From positions 3,596,001 to 3,660,000 of the forward strand of contig NZ_CP101987.1 in NCBI RefSeq assembly GCF_024508315.1: a DNA stretch of 64,000 nt, in the 5' to 3' direction. A program made the translations under genes and the position numbers. The notes under the pieces were generated by a model that had not been told where the DNA came from, did not search any database, and saw only the letters and a list, made by a program, of their open reading frames with translations. The stretch's first letter is position 1. The number at the start of each line of letters is the position of its first letter. This document shows, one piece after another, positions 24,833-35,130 of this stretch. Source of the DNA: Cellulomonas xiejunii (GTDB lineage: Bacteria; Actinomycetota; Actinomycetes; Actinomycetales; Cellulomonadaceae).

Positions 24833-25786
24833 TCAGGCCGGGTCGCCGCCGCGCAGCCGGTCGAGCCACGCCCGCGCCTCGACGAAGTCCTGGTCCGACG
24901 TCCCCACGTGGACCAGCGGCGCGACCGCGTCGGCCCGCGGGTACGACCCGAGGAACCGCACGTACGGGCACCGGCGGTGCAAGCCCATGAGCACCTCACC
25001 CACGCGCTCGTCGGTGACGTGCCCCTCGGCGTCGATGGAGAACGAGTAGCGGCCCAGCGCGTCGCCGATGGGACGCGACTCGATGCGGGAGAGGTTCACG
25101 CCCCGCACCGCGAACTGCTCGAGCATCGCGAGCAGCGCCCCGGCCTCGTTGTCCGGCAGGTGCACGACGAGCGTCGTCTTGTCGGCGCCCGTCGCGGCGG
25201 GCACCGGCCCCGGCGGGCCGACGACGACGAACCGCGTCAGCGCCGACGGGTTGTCCGCGACCCGCTCGGCCAGCGGCTCGAGCCCGTAGGTCGCCACGGC
25301 CGCGGGCGGGACGAGCGCGGCGTCGAACGCGAGCGCCCGCACCGCCGCCGGGTCGCCCGACGCCTCCGCGAGCAGAGCGGCAGGTGCGGTGTTGCTCGTC
25401 GCCGGGACGTGCACGACGTCCGGCAGGTGCGCCGCGAGCCAGCGGCGGCACTGCACCCACGCGTGCGGGTGCGCCGCGATCCGCCGGACGTCCGCGAGGC
25501 CCACACCGGCAGGGGCGACGAGCGTGAACTGCACCGGCACGAGGACCTCGCCGACGATGACCAGCGGTGACCCCGCCGCCAGCGAGTCGAGCGTCGCGGT
25601 CACCCCGCCCTCGACGGTCGACTCGATCGCGACGACCGCACGGTCGGCCGCGCCCGCCCGGACGGCCGCGATCGCGGAACCCACGTCCGTCTGCGGCAGG
25701 TACACGGCCTCGTCGGGCGCCGCGACCTGACGCAGCGCCGCCTCCGTGAACGTGCCCGCAGGCCCCAGGTACGCGTAGCGCAGCAC
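24833..25786 (-). CDS. pheA: Prephenate dehydratase
   Basis: This 317-aa enzyme converts prephenate to phenylpyruvate in phenylalanine synthesis. The catalytic PDT domain (about 1-185) begins YLGPAGTFTEAAL and includes the TRF motif in ALTRFVVVG. A C-terminal ACT domain (about 200-280) contains NLSRIESRP, the phenylalanine-binding feedback site. There is no chorismate mutase domain, as is usual in actinobacteria. GTG 25786 has GGGAGGG about nine bases upstream. It is divergent from the membrane-protein gene at 25924. Confidence 0.95.
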   Translation of the reverse strand: MLRYAYLGPAGTFTEAALRQVAAPDEAVYLPQTDVGSAIAAVRAGAADRAVVAIESTVEGGVTATLDSLAAGSPLVIVGEVLVPVQFTLVAPAGVGLADVRRIAAHPHAWVQCRRWLAAHLPDVVHVPATSNTAPAALLAEASGDPAAVRALAFDAALVPPAAVATYGLEPLAERVADNPSALTRFVVVGPPGPVPAATGADKTTLVVHLPDNEAGALLAMLEQFAVRGVNLSRIESRPIGDALGRYSFSIDAEGHVTDERVGEVLMGLHRRCPYVRFLGSYPRADAVAPLVHVGTSDQDFVEARAWLDRLRGGDPA

Positions 25787-25911
25787 GGCGATCGACCCTC
25801 CCACCCGCGGGCGCGACGGCCCGTCGTCTCCTGCCCCGCGCGGCACCCGGACAGGTCCAGGGACGCGGTGCGACCGCGCGCGCGGCTCCGCCGAGCCTAG
25901 TCGGCGCCCTC

Positions 25912-25917
25912 TACCCT
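25912..25917 (+). promoter_or_regulatory. Leaderless -10 hexamer of the 787-aa membrane protein gene
   Basis: TACCCT ends six bases before GTG 25924. There is no Shine-Dalgarno sequence. Confidence 0.6.
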
Positions 25918-25923
25918 GGGTGG

Positions 25924-28287
25924 GTGCCCCGGTCCCTGCGCGCGCTCGCCGCTGCCCTGCTCGCCGCTCTCGCGGTCCTGCTGGGGACGCCGGCGCAGGC
26001 ACTCGACCCCGCCGTCCCCGAGCCCGTCCCCGGACCCGTGGTGCTCATCGGCGTCACGGGCCTGCGGTGGGACGACGTCGGCTCGCTCACGACGCCCGCG
26101 CTGTGGGGGCTGTCGCGCGAGGGCTCGGTGGGCGCCGTCGCCACCCGCTCCGTGCGCGCGCGGAACTGCCCCGCCGACGGGTGGCTCGCCGTCTCCGCCG
26201 GCAACCGTGCCGCCGACCTCCTCGCGGACGACAACAAGTGCCGCCTGCTGCGCGACCCGGGCGAGTCGGGCGAGGTCCCCGGCTGGGACGACTACCTCGC
26301 GGCGGCGCGGTCCGAGTCGTACGGCGCACGGCCCGGCATGCTGGGCGACCTGCTGGCGCGCACCGGCACCACCGTGACCGGCATCGGACCGGGCGCCGCC
26401 GTCGCGCTCGCGGGGTCCGACGGCGTACCCGTCGGCGAGCACCTGCGCGTCCCCTCCGAGCAGCGCGGGCTCGCGCAGGCCGTGCGTGCCGCCGCCGAGA
26501 GCTCCGAGCTCCTCGTGGTGGACGCCGGCGTGATCCGCGACCCCGGTCACGCGACCGTCCCCCGCCTGCCGTCCACGACGCCGACCAACGTCCCCGACCC
26601 CGACGACGCACCCCCCGGCCTGGGAGGGGCCGACGACGACCTGCCCGGCTCCGCGGCCATCGTCGAGCCGACCCGCGCGCAGCAGGCGGTCAACGTCGAC
26701 GCCCGCATCGACGCGGTGCTGGAAGGCCTGGCACGTCGCGACGCCACGGTCCTCGTCGTCTCGCTGGCCGACTCCGGCCGCTCCGCCCTGCAGGTCGCGG
26801 TCGCCACCGGCCCGCGACCGCTCGGACCGCAGTTCGCCGAGAGCCTGCTGACCTCCGGGTCGACGCGGCAGCCGGGCGTCGTCCAGGTCACCGACGTCAC
26901 CCCGACGCTGCTGTCGCTGCTGCTGCTCGAGGACGAGGCACCCGCGCTGCCCGGCGCGCAGATCGTGCCGGTCCCCGGGCCTGCGACGGGCGGCGCGCGC
27001 GTCGCCCTGCTGCGCGACGTGCAGCGGGAGGCGAGCGCGATCGGGCTGGTCTTCGGCTCGTTCTCGGCACGGCTCGTCCTCGCGCAGGCCGCGCTGTTCG
27101 TCGCCGCGGCCATCATCCTGGTCGCGCGCGGCCGCGCCGACCGCGCCCCCCTGCGTCCCGCGCTGCGCGTCCTGAAGATCTCGGCGCTCGCGCTGGCGTC
27201 CGCGCCCGTGGCGTCGTTCCTCACCGGCCTCGTGCCGTGGTGGCGCGCGGACCGCCAGGTCGCCGCGTTCTGGGCCGTGCTCCTCGCCTGGATCGCCGTC
27301 ATCACCGGCGCGGCGATCGCGGGTCCGTGGCGCCGCCACGTGCTCGGGCCGGCAGGCGTCGTCGCGGGCGTCACGGTCCTCACCCTGGCCCTCGACGCCG
27401 TGACCGGCTCGACCCTCGTCATCGACTCCCCCATGGGTGCCCACCGGATCCTCGCCGCCCGGTTCTACGGCATGAGCAACCAGGCGTTCGCGCTGATCAC
27501 GGCCGGGGGCGTGCTGCTCGCCGTCGTGGTCGCCGACACGTTGCTGCGCGCGGGACGGCGTCGGCTCGCCGTCGCGTCGGTCGTCGCCATCGGCGTCGCG
27601 CTCGTCGTGGTCGACGGGGCGCCCGCGTGGGGTGCGGACTTCGGCGGTCCGCCCGCGATCATCCTGGCGTTCGCCATGCTCGCGGTCGCCGTCAGCGGAC
27701 GGCGGGTGTCGTGGCGGCTCGTGCTCGTCGTCGGAGCCGTCGGCGTGGCCGTCGTCCTGGGGTTCGCCCTGCTCGACTGGATGCGTCCCGCCGCGGACCG
27801 CACGCACCTCGGCCGTTTCCTCGACACCGTCCTCGACGGCGGCCTGTGGGACGTCGTGTGGCGCAAGCTCTCGGTGAACCTGCGCGTGCTGACGTCGTGG
27901 CGCTACCTGGTCCTCGCGATCGGCGGCGTCGCGTTGACGTGGCTCGTGCTCGCGGGGCCGCGCGCGCACCGCGGCGGGCTGCTCGGTGCGGGTTCACCGC
28001 TCGCCGGCCTGCAGCGCGAGGTCCCGCTGCTGCGGCCCGCCGTCGCTGCGACGGGCGCCGCGCTCGCGGTCGGCTTCCTCATGAACGACTCGGGGATCGT
28101 CGTCCCGGCCACCGGCATCGCACTCGCCGTGCCGTGCCTGGTCGCCGCGTCCGCGCAGTGGCGGCTGGGCGCGCGCGCCGACGACGCGGGTGGGGGCGCG
28201 CCCGACGCCGACGGTCCCCCCGAGGGCGGCCCCGGCACGGACGTCAGCGACCGGGGCGCTGCTCCGTCGACGTCATCGTCTGCCTGA
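25924..28287 (+). CDS. Membrane protein with extracytoplasmic alkaline-phosphatase-like domain
   Basis: This 787-aa protein has a signal peptide (about 1-26, cut near TPAQA). The extracytoplasmic part (about 35-335) begins VVLIGVTGLRWDDV and ends VVQVTDVTPTLLSLL, phrases typical of the alkaline-phosphatase/sulfatase superfamily. About ten membrane segments follow (about 370-755), then a disordered acidic tail. A complete set of metal ligands is not obvious, so the domain may be degenerate. Function is unknown; the glycosyltransferase and lipid kinase nearby hint at the envelope. The 3' end overlaps the convergent glycosyltransferase gene by 44 bases. Confidence 0.75.
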   Translation: MPRSLRALAAALLAALAVLLGTPAQALDPAVPEPVPGPVVLIGVTGLRWDDVGSLTTPALWGLSREGSVGAVATRSVRARNCPADGWLAVSAGNRAADLLADDNKCRLLRDPGESGEVPGWDDYLAAARSESYGARPGMLGDLLARTGTTVTGIGPGAAVALAGSDGVPVGEHLRVPSEQRGLAQAVRAAAESSELLVVDAGVIRDPGHATVPRLPSTTPTNVPDPDDAPPGLGGADDDLPGSAAIVEPTRAQQAVNVDARIDAVLEGLARRDATVLVVSLADSGRSALQVAVATGPRPLGPQFAESLLTSGSTRQPGVVQVTDVTPTLLSLLLLEDEAPALPGAQIVPVPGPATGGARVALLRDVQREASAIGLVFGSFSARLVLAQAALFVAAAIILVARGRADRAPLRPALRVLKISALALASAPVASFLTGLVPWWRADRQVAAFWAVLLAWIAVITGAAIAGPWRRHVLGPAGVVAGVTVLTLALDAVTGSTLVIDSPMGAHRILAARFYGMSNQAFALITAGGVLLAVVVADTLLRAGRRRLAVASVVAIGVALVVVDGAPAWGADFGGPPAIILAFAMLAVAVSGRRVSWRLVLVVGAVGVAVVLGFALLDWMRPAADRTHLGRFLDTVLDGGLWDVVWRKLSVNLRVLTSWRYLVLAIGGVALTWLVLAGPRAHRGGLLGAGSPLAGLQREVPLLRPAVAATGAALAVGFLMNDSGIVVPATGIALAVPCLVAASAQWRLGARADDAGGGAPDADGPPEGGPGTDVSDRGAAPSTSSSA

Positions 28288-29116
28288 CGCTCGAGGCTGC
28301 GGCACGCGCGCGACGCGCGTTCACCGCGAGCTGCACGTCGCGGTACTGCGCGGCCCGGTGCAGCTGGCCCTTGAGGTCCGTGCCCGACGGCCGGTGCCGC
28401 AGCTCGCACGGCACCTCCAGGACCCGGAACCCCAGACGCAGCAGGTCGATCGTCATGCCCGCCTCGACGCCCCAGCCGCGGGCCAGGGGCGTCGCGGCCT
28501 CGAACGCCTCCCGCGTGAGGCAGCGCATGCCGGACAGCGGCTGCGTGGGCGTCCACCCCGTCAACGACGCGATCGCGCGACGCGCGGCACCGACGACGAT
28601 GCCCCGCCCACCGGCGCCCGGCTGGGGCGGCAGCAGGGCGATCGTCAGGTCCGCGATGCCGTCCATGACGGGCGGCACGAGCGGCGCGGTGTTGACGGCC
28701 GTGTCGGCCAGGTCGCCGTCGATGAACAGCAGGTGGCGCGGCGGCCGGTCCGGTGCGTCGCGCATCGCGACGACGGCGGCACCCGTCTCCATCGCCGCGG
28801 CCTTGCCACGGTTGTGCGAGTGCCGGACGACGACGGCGCCCGCCTCGCGTGCGACGTGCTGCGTGCTGTCCTCCGACCCGTCGTCGACGACGAGCACGAG
28901 GTCCACGTGCGGGATGGCGCGCGCCGAGCGCACGGTGGCGGCGATCCGGCGGGACTCGTCCTTGGCCGGGATGATCACCGCGACGCGCTGACGCTGCTTG
29001 TGGCTACGGGCCGCGCGCTCGGCACGGTCGTCCGTCGCGACCGACGCGCTCGAGGTGCCTGCGTCCAGGGTGGCGTCCGCCACCTGCTCGACGGCCTCGC
29101 TCCCCGTGCGTGTCAC
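28244..29116 (-). CDS. Family 2 glycosyltransferase
   Basis: This 290-aa GT-A enzyme shows VAVIIPAKDESRRI at about 45-58, VDDGSEDST for nucleotide-sugar binding, and the metal-binding FIDGD (DxD type). NRGKAAAME and PLSGMRCLTREAFE follow. The architecture resembles dolichol-phosphate-mannose-synthase-like and glucosyl-phosphoglycerate-synthase-like enzymes; it lacks membrane segments. I choose GTG 29116 because TAGGGT sits seven bases upstream; GTG 29125 would overlap the hexamer. The acceptor is unknown. Its last 44 bases are antisense to the membrane-protein gene. Confidence 0.82.
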   Translation of the reverse strand: MTRTGSEAVEQVADATLDAGTSSASVATDDRAERAARSHKQRQRVAVIIPAKDESRRIAATVRSARAIPHVDLVLVVDDGSEDSTQHVAREAGAVVVRHSHNRGKAAAMETGAAVVAMRDAPDRPPRHLLFIDGDLADTAVNTAPLVPPVMDGIADLTIALLPPQPGAGGRGIVVGAARRAIASLTGWTPTQPLSGMRCLTREAFEAATPLARGWGVEAGMTIDLLRLGFRVLEVPCELRHRPSGTDLKGQLHRAAQYRDVQLAVNARRARAAASSVRQTMTSTEQRPGR

Positions 29117-29123
29117 AGTGCCC

Positions 29124-29129
29124 ACCCTA
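29124..29129 (-). promoter_or_regulatory. Leaderless -10 hexamer of the glycosyltransferase
   Basis: TAGGGT on the minus strand ends seven bases before GTG 29116. Confidence 0.55.
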
Positions 29130-29327
29130 CCGACCGTCCGGGGCGGATCGCTTCACGACCGCACGCCGCGCGGCGCGTCCGCCGACGGGCAGCACCGGGA
29201 GAAGTCCCTGCTCAAACCGCCGCATCCAGGTACGCGCCTTCGGTACGTTTCCCCCGCAGTCGCTGCGAAGGACCGGAGCGCGACATCATCACGAGCACCA
29301 GGCGGCAGAGACCTTCGTGCCGGTGCC

Positions 29328-29507
29328 TTGCTGCTGCGGTTGGCGAGCCTGGCGCTGGTCGTCGCGGCGTTCGTCATCGGCGCGCTCGCGTGGGCCACGC
29401 TGTCGAACGTGGTGGAGGACGCCGGCCGCACGGGCCGCAGTGAGACGGATGTCACACGTCCCGTCGGGGCGCTGGGCGCACCGACGGTCGGGGGGTCCGG
29501 CGACTAG
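29328..29507 (+). CDS. Small single-span membrane protein, start uncertain
   Basis: An open frame with strong third-position G/C encodes one hydrophobic helix (ALVVAAFVIGALAWATL) followed by a polar tail ending PTVGGSGD. No ATG or GTG is available near its beginning; TTG 29328 is the first plausible start, giving 59 aa. Upstream lie a TACGTT hexamer (29244-29249) and AAGGA (about 29266), so a transcript is likely. Its TAG shares the palindrome CTAG with the convergent DUF5926 stop. Function unknown. Confidence 0.45.
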   Translation: MLLRLASLALVVAAFVIGALAWATLSNVVEDAGRTGRSETDVTRPVGALGAPTVGGSGD

Positions 29508-30328
29508 CGCAGCGTGACCTGCCGCGCCACGAGACCGGCGCGGGCGCGCCGGGCGTTCGCGTCGAGGGGCGTCTCGTCGGCCATCGCGGCCTCGAAGCGC
29601 GGGACGAAGTCGGCGAGGGCCTTCTCGATGTCGTCGGCCTCGGTGCCGCGCGCCAGCTCCCACACGGGCACGACGATGCCCGCGGCACGGAAGTAGCCGA
29701 TGAACTTGGCGTCGTCGAAGCCGGACTCGCGCTTCGCGTGCAGGCGCGCCAGGCCGTCGAGGACGACCTGCTCGTCGGCCGGCTGCGCCCAGCGCAGGTA
29801 CTCACGGGCACCCATGCGGCACCAGTACGCGGCCTCGGCCGCGGCCAGGCGACGCGTGTCGATGATGCCGGCGTCGGCCTCCTCGAGTGCGGCCTGCAGG
29901 TCGGGGGTGACGTCGGTGCTCGGGTCGAGCCAGTAGGCGAAGCTCTCCTGGACCGTCACGTCGAACGGCACGGCCAGGTCGAGGACGTCCTGCAGGCGCG
30001 GACCCGGCGTGGGCAGGCCGATGGTCTCGATCGCGGTGCCCGGCTCGGCGTCCAGCGCGAGCAGCAGCGCGGTGGCGACGTCGCGGCTCGCGTCGCCGGA
30101 GCTGGTGCCGGTCTGCAGCGCGACGAGCACGACGCCGTCGGTGCGGTGCAGCGCCGCCCAGCTGTTCGGCAGCACGGTGGTGACGACGACGTCGCGTGCG
30201 CCGTGCTCGGCGGTGGTGCGGGCGGTCGCGGTCGCCGCGGGCACCAGCTCGCGCAGCGCGACCCAGTCGGGCTCACCGGGGAGCCCCTCGAACGGGCGCA
30301 GCACGAAGTCGGGCGTGTTCTTGGCCAT
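29504..30328 (-). CDS. DUF5926 family protein
   Basis: This 274-aa soluble protein matches the actinobacterial DUF5926 family, recognisable by [28 protein letters not shown] at the N-terminus and [27 protein letters not shown] near the C-terminus. No catalytic motif is evident and no function has been established. Some homologues carry a longer basic N-terminal leader, which is missing here. ATG 30328 follows TAGGGT by six bases. It is divergent from pgm. Confidence 0.82.
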   Translation of the reverse strand: MAKNTPDFVLRPFEGLPGEPDWVALRELVPAATATARTTAEHGARDVVVTTVLPNSWAALHRTDGVVLVALQTGTSSGDASRDVATALLLALDAEPGTAIETIGLPTPGPRLQDVLDLAVPFDVTVQESFAYWLDPSTDVTPDLQAALEEADAGIIDTRRLAAAEAAYWCRMGAREYLRWAQPADEQVVLDGLARLHAKRESGFDDAKFIGYFRAAGIVVPVWELARGTEADDIEKALADFVPRFEAAMADETPLDANARRARAGLVARQVTLR

Positions 30329-30334
30329 GCGTGC

Positions 30335-30340
30335 ACCCTA
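30335..30340 (-). promoter_or_regulatory. Leaderless -10 hexamer of the DUF5926 gene
   Basis: TAGGGT on the minus strand ends six bases before ATG 30328. Confidence 0.6.
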
Positions 30341-30405
30341 CCGACCCGCGAGACGTCCGGCCGAGCACGTGCGCCGCGGGGGTCGACTGCGGGAGGATCA
30401 CCCGT

Positions 30406-32091
<1,686 letters not shown>

Positions 32092-32102
32092 CCCATCCCC
32101 TC

Positions 32103-32305
32103 GTGAGAGCGCAATCCAGCCACCCACCCCAGTGGTGAGAGCGCAATCCAGCCACCCCCAGCGGTGAGAGTGCAATCCAGTCACTATCACGGCCACGGAG
32201 TAGGTGACTGGATTGCACTCTCACGACCCCGGGGGGTGGGGTGCGGACTGGATTGCACTCTCACGACCCCGGGGAGGTGGGGTGCGGACTGGATTGCACT
32301 CTCAC
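32103..32305. repeat. Cluster of six 17-bp repeats, three per orientation
   Basis: GTGAGAGYGCAATCCAG occurs on the plus strand at 32103-32119, 32135-32151 and 32164-32180. Its reverse complement occurs at 32208-32224, 32248-32264 and 32289-32305. The central pair extends to a perfect 21-base inverted repeat (32164-32184 with 32204-32224) with a 19-base loop. Inverted copies five and six lie in a 41-base tandem unit with G-rich linkers. The cluster fills the space between pgm and the MFS gene at 32387. There is no ORF with supporting codon bias, and no cas gene or spacer pattern. Confidence 0.9.
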
Positions 32306-32386
32306 GACCCCGGGGGGGTGGGTGGGGGCGGTGCCGGGTGCGCACCGGGGGCGGACGATGTCCGTCGCGGATGCGACAGTGGAGCC

Positions 32387-33733
32387 ATGCTCCAGCCCTA
32401 CCGGGACGTCCTCGCACGCCCTGGCGCACTCGCTTTCTCGGCCACCGGCCTGGTCGCCCGGTTGCCCATGTCGATGGTCGGCATCGGCATCGTCCTCATG
32501 GTCTCGGCGCTGTACGACTCGTACGGACTGGCCGGGCGCGTGTCCGCGGCCGTCGTGATCGCCCAGGCCGTCGGCGCGCCCCAGCTCGCGCGGCTCGTCG
32601 ACCGGCACGGCCAGGCGCGGGTGATGCGTCCCGCGATCGTCGTGTCCGCCGTGAGCCTGGTCGCCCTCGTCGTCGCCGCGTCGCTGCGGGGCCCGACCGT
32701 CTGGCTCTACATCACCGCGATGCTCGTCGGGGCGACCATCGGCTCGTTCGGGTCGCTCGTGCGCGCGCGGTGGAACCACGCGCTCGGCGACGACCCCCGA
32801 CGCGTGCACACCGCGTACTCGTTGGAGTCCGCGGCCGACGAGCTCGTGTTCGTCGTCGGTCCCGTCGCCGCGACGGTGCTGGCCACGAGCGTGTCACCCG
32901 TCGCCGGGCTGATCGTGCCGGTCGTCGCGATGGTCGTCGGAGGGCTCGCGTTCCTCTCCCTGCGCGACACCGAGCCGCCCACGGCGCCCGCGGACGAGCC
33001 GCGCCCGCGGGGCAGCGTCCTGCGCCGGCCCGCGATGGTCGCCATCGTCCTGGTCTTCGTCGCCATCGGGGCGATCTTCGGGGCCACCGACGTCGCGACC
33101 GTCGCGTTCGCCGAGGAGTCGGGACGCAAGGAGCTCGCCGGGGTGATCCTCGCGGTCTTCGCGCTCGGGTCGCTCATCTCCGGGCTGCTCTACGGCGCGC
33201 GGCACTGGGTCTCGCCGCTGCACCGCCGGTTCGCGATCGGCGTCGTCGCGCTCGCCCTGGGGGTCTGCGTCTTCTTCCTCGCGCAGTCCCTGTGGGTGCT
33301 TGCCGCGGCGATGTTCGTCGTCGGGTTCGCGATCGCGCCGTCCATCATCAACGGCAACGCGCTCGTCGCCGAGGTCGTGCCGCCCGGCCGGCTCACCGAG
33401 GGCCTCACCTGGGTCGGGACCGGCCTGAGCATCGGCGTCGCCGCCGGGTCGTCCGTCGCGGGCAGCCGCATCGACGCCGCCGGGTCGCACGCGGGGTTCC
33501 TCGTCGTGGTCGTGTCCGGTGCCGCCGCGATGGTCGCGACGCTCGCCGCGCTGCCCGCGCTGCGCAGCCACGCGACTCGACGGGCTGACGCGCCCGCCAC
33601 GTCGCAGGCCGCGGCCCGTGACGCCCGCTCGCTCGAGGACGAGCCGCCCAGCGCCACCGCGGGCGCCGCCGTCGCGGCGTGCGAGCTCGCGACCGACCGC
33701 ACCACCGGCTCCCGCGGCGAGAGCTCCGGCTGA
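32387..33733 (+). CDS. MFS transporter
   Basis: This 448-aa protein has twelve predicted membrane helices (about 15-395) and a hydrophilic ~50-residue C-terminal tail. The first loop shows RLVDRHGQARVM, a variant of MFS motif A. Sequence features fit the MFS_1 drug or sugar efflux type, but no substrate can be assigned. ATG 32387 has GGAG five bases upstream; a GACAGT hexamer six bases before the ATG could alternatively give a leaderless message. Its stop is 22 bases from the convergent second MFS gene. Confidence 0.8.
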   Translation: MLQPYRDVLARPGALAFSATGLVARLPMSMVGIGIVLMVSALYDSYGLAGRVSAAVVIAQAVGAPQLARLVDRHGQARVMRPAIVVSAVSLVALVVAASLRGPTVWLYITAMLVGATIGSFGSLVRARWNHALGDDPRRVHTAYSLESAADELVFVVGPVAATVLATSVSPVAGLIVPVVAMVVGGLAFLSLRDTEPPTAPADEPRPRGSVLRRPAMVAIVLVFVAIGAIFGATDVATVAFAEESGRKELAGVILAVFALGSLISGLLYGARHWVSPLHRRFAIGVVALALGVCVFFLAQSLWVLAAAMFVVGFAIAPSIINGNALVAEVVPPGRLTEGLTWVGTGLSIGVAAGSSVAGSRIDAAGSHAGFLVVVVSGAAAMVATLAALPALRSHATRRADAPATSQAAARDARSLEDEPPSATAGAAVAACELATDRTTGSRGESSG

Positions 33734-33755
33734 CGCCGCGGAACGACGTGGCACC

Positions 33756-35039
33756 TCAGGGCGTCGGGTCCCGCGCGTCGTAGTCCCAGAACGTGCGCTG
33801 CGCGCGGACGAGCACCCACAGCAGGACGACGCACGTCACGCCGCCGATCACCGCGGCCCCGCCCTCGCCCACGCGCGTCGACAGCGCACCGAGCACCAGC
33901 TCGCCCAGGCGCGGTCCGCCCGCGACGACGACGACGAACACGCCCTGCAGGCGCCCGCGCATGTGGTCGGGGGTCGCGGTCTGCAGGATGGTCTGCCGGA
34001 ACACCGAGGACACCGCGTCCGACGCGCCGGCCAGGGCGAGCGTCACCACCGCGAGCGCCAGCGCGACGGGCAGCACGCCGTCGGGCGTCGTGCGCCCGGC
34101 CGTGACGAGGACGGTTCCGAAGGCGACGATCGACAGGCCCCACGCGGTGATGGCGCCGGCGATGACGCGTCCCTGCCAGCGCACGCGCGCCAGACCGCCG
34201 GAGAACAGGCCCGCGAGGATGCCGCCGGCGGCGATCGCCGCGGTCAGCACGCCCGTGGTCGTCTCGCCCCCGCCGAGGTAGAGCACGCCCACGGCGGGGA
34301 ACAGGACGCGCGGCATGGCGGTCACCATCGCGACGACGTCCACGAGGAACGTCATCCGCACGTTGGGCTGCGTGCCGAGGTAGCGCAGGCCGTCGACGAC
34401 GGACCCCACGCCGAGGCGTCGGCGGCGGTCGTCGGACCGCTCGGGAGGGACGGGCGGGAGCTGCAGCAGCGCCGCGAGCGCGAACGTGAACAGCACGGCG
34501 TCCACGGCGTACGCCCACACGTACCCGATGCCCGCGACGAGGGCGGCCCCGGTCAGCGGGCCCACCGTCAGCGCGACGTTCCAGCCCATCGTCTGCAGCG
34601 CGTTGGCCGCGGGCATGAGACGTGGCTCGAGCAGCCGCGGGATGATCGCCGACCGCGCGGGCGAGTTCACGGCGCCCGCCGCCGACTGCACGGCGACCAG
34701 CCCGTACAGCACGCCGACGTGCTCGTTGCCGACCGCGGCCTGCGCGACGAGCGCCAGCACGGCCACCCAGGACACGACGGACGCGACGACGGCGACCGTC
34801 CGACGGTCGTAGTGGTCGACGAGCGCGCCGCCGTACAGGCCGAACACGATCAGCGGGACGAGCGCGCAGATGCCGAGCACGCCGACGGCCAGCGTGGACG
34901 CGGTCAGCGCGTAGACCTGCAGCCCCACCGCGACGACGGTCAGCTGCGACCCCAGGTTCGCGACCGACAGGCCCAGCCACAGGCGGCGGAACGCGGGGCT
35001 GACCCGCACCGGGGTCAGGTCGACGAGCAGCGAACGCAC
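33756..35039 (-). CDS. MFS exporter, EntS-like
   Basis: This 427-aa transporter has twelve helices and the pattern of the MFS_3/EntS group (siderophore and drug exporters): FRRLWLGLSVANLGSQLTVVAVGLQVYALT at the start, GGALVDHYDRRTV as motif A, and GAVNSPARSAIIPRLL after helix 4. No siderophore genes are in the window, so the substrate is open. GTG 35039 is supported by TAGGGT six bases upstream. It is 91 bases downstream of gluconokinase. Confidence 0.83.
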   Translation of the reverse strand: MRSLLVDLTPVRVSPAFRRLWLGLSVANLGSQLTVVAVGLQVYALTASTLAVGVLGICALVPLIVFGLYGGALVDHYDRRTVAVVASVVSWVAVLALVAQAAVGNEHVGVLYGLVAVQSAAGAVNSPARSAIIPRLLEPRLMPAANALQTMGWNVALTVGPLTGAALVAGIGYVWAYAVDAVLFTFALAALLQLPPVPPERSDDRRRRLGVGSVVDGLRYLGTQPNVRMTFLVDVVAMVTAMPRVLFPAVGVLYLGGGETTTGVLTAAIAAGGILAGLFSGGLARVRWQGRVIAGAITAWGLSIVAFGTVLVTAGRTTPDGVLPVALALAVVTLALAGASDAVSSVFRQTILQTATPDHMRGRLQGVFVVVVAGGPRLGELVLGALSTRVGEGGAAVIGGVTCVVLLWVLVRAQRTFWDYDARDPTP

Positions 35040-35045
35040 CGCAGC

Positions 35046-35051
35046 ACCCTA
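35046..35051 (-). promoter_or_regulatory. Leaderless -10 hexamer of the EntS-like exporter
   Basis: TAGGGT on the minus strand ends six bases before GTG 35039. Confidence 0.6.
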
Positions 35052-35130
35052 CGTTGCTCCAGGCAACCGCCCTGAGGCGGGAACAGTCTCCAGACCGGGG
35101 CCGGTCGGGGCCGTCAGCCGGTCGGGGCCG

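Noticed and set aside
32103-32305. CRISPR interpretation of the 17-base repeats.
   Set aside because: Copies occur in both orientations, the spacing varies (29-41 bases), linkers are low-complexity, and no cas genes are near.
32204-32386. A possible 61-residue N-terminal extension of the MFS transporter through the repeat cluster.
   Set aside because: The peptide is only the translation of the repeats (TGLHSHDPG-like), lacks codon bias and would precede a normal MFS N-terminus. ATG 32387 has its own ribosome-binding site.
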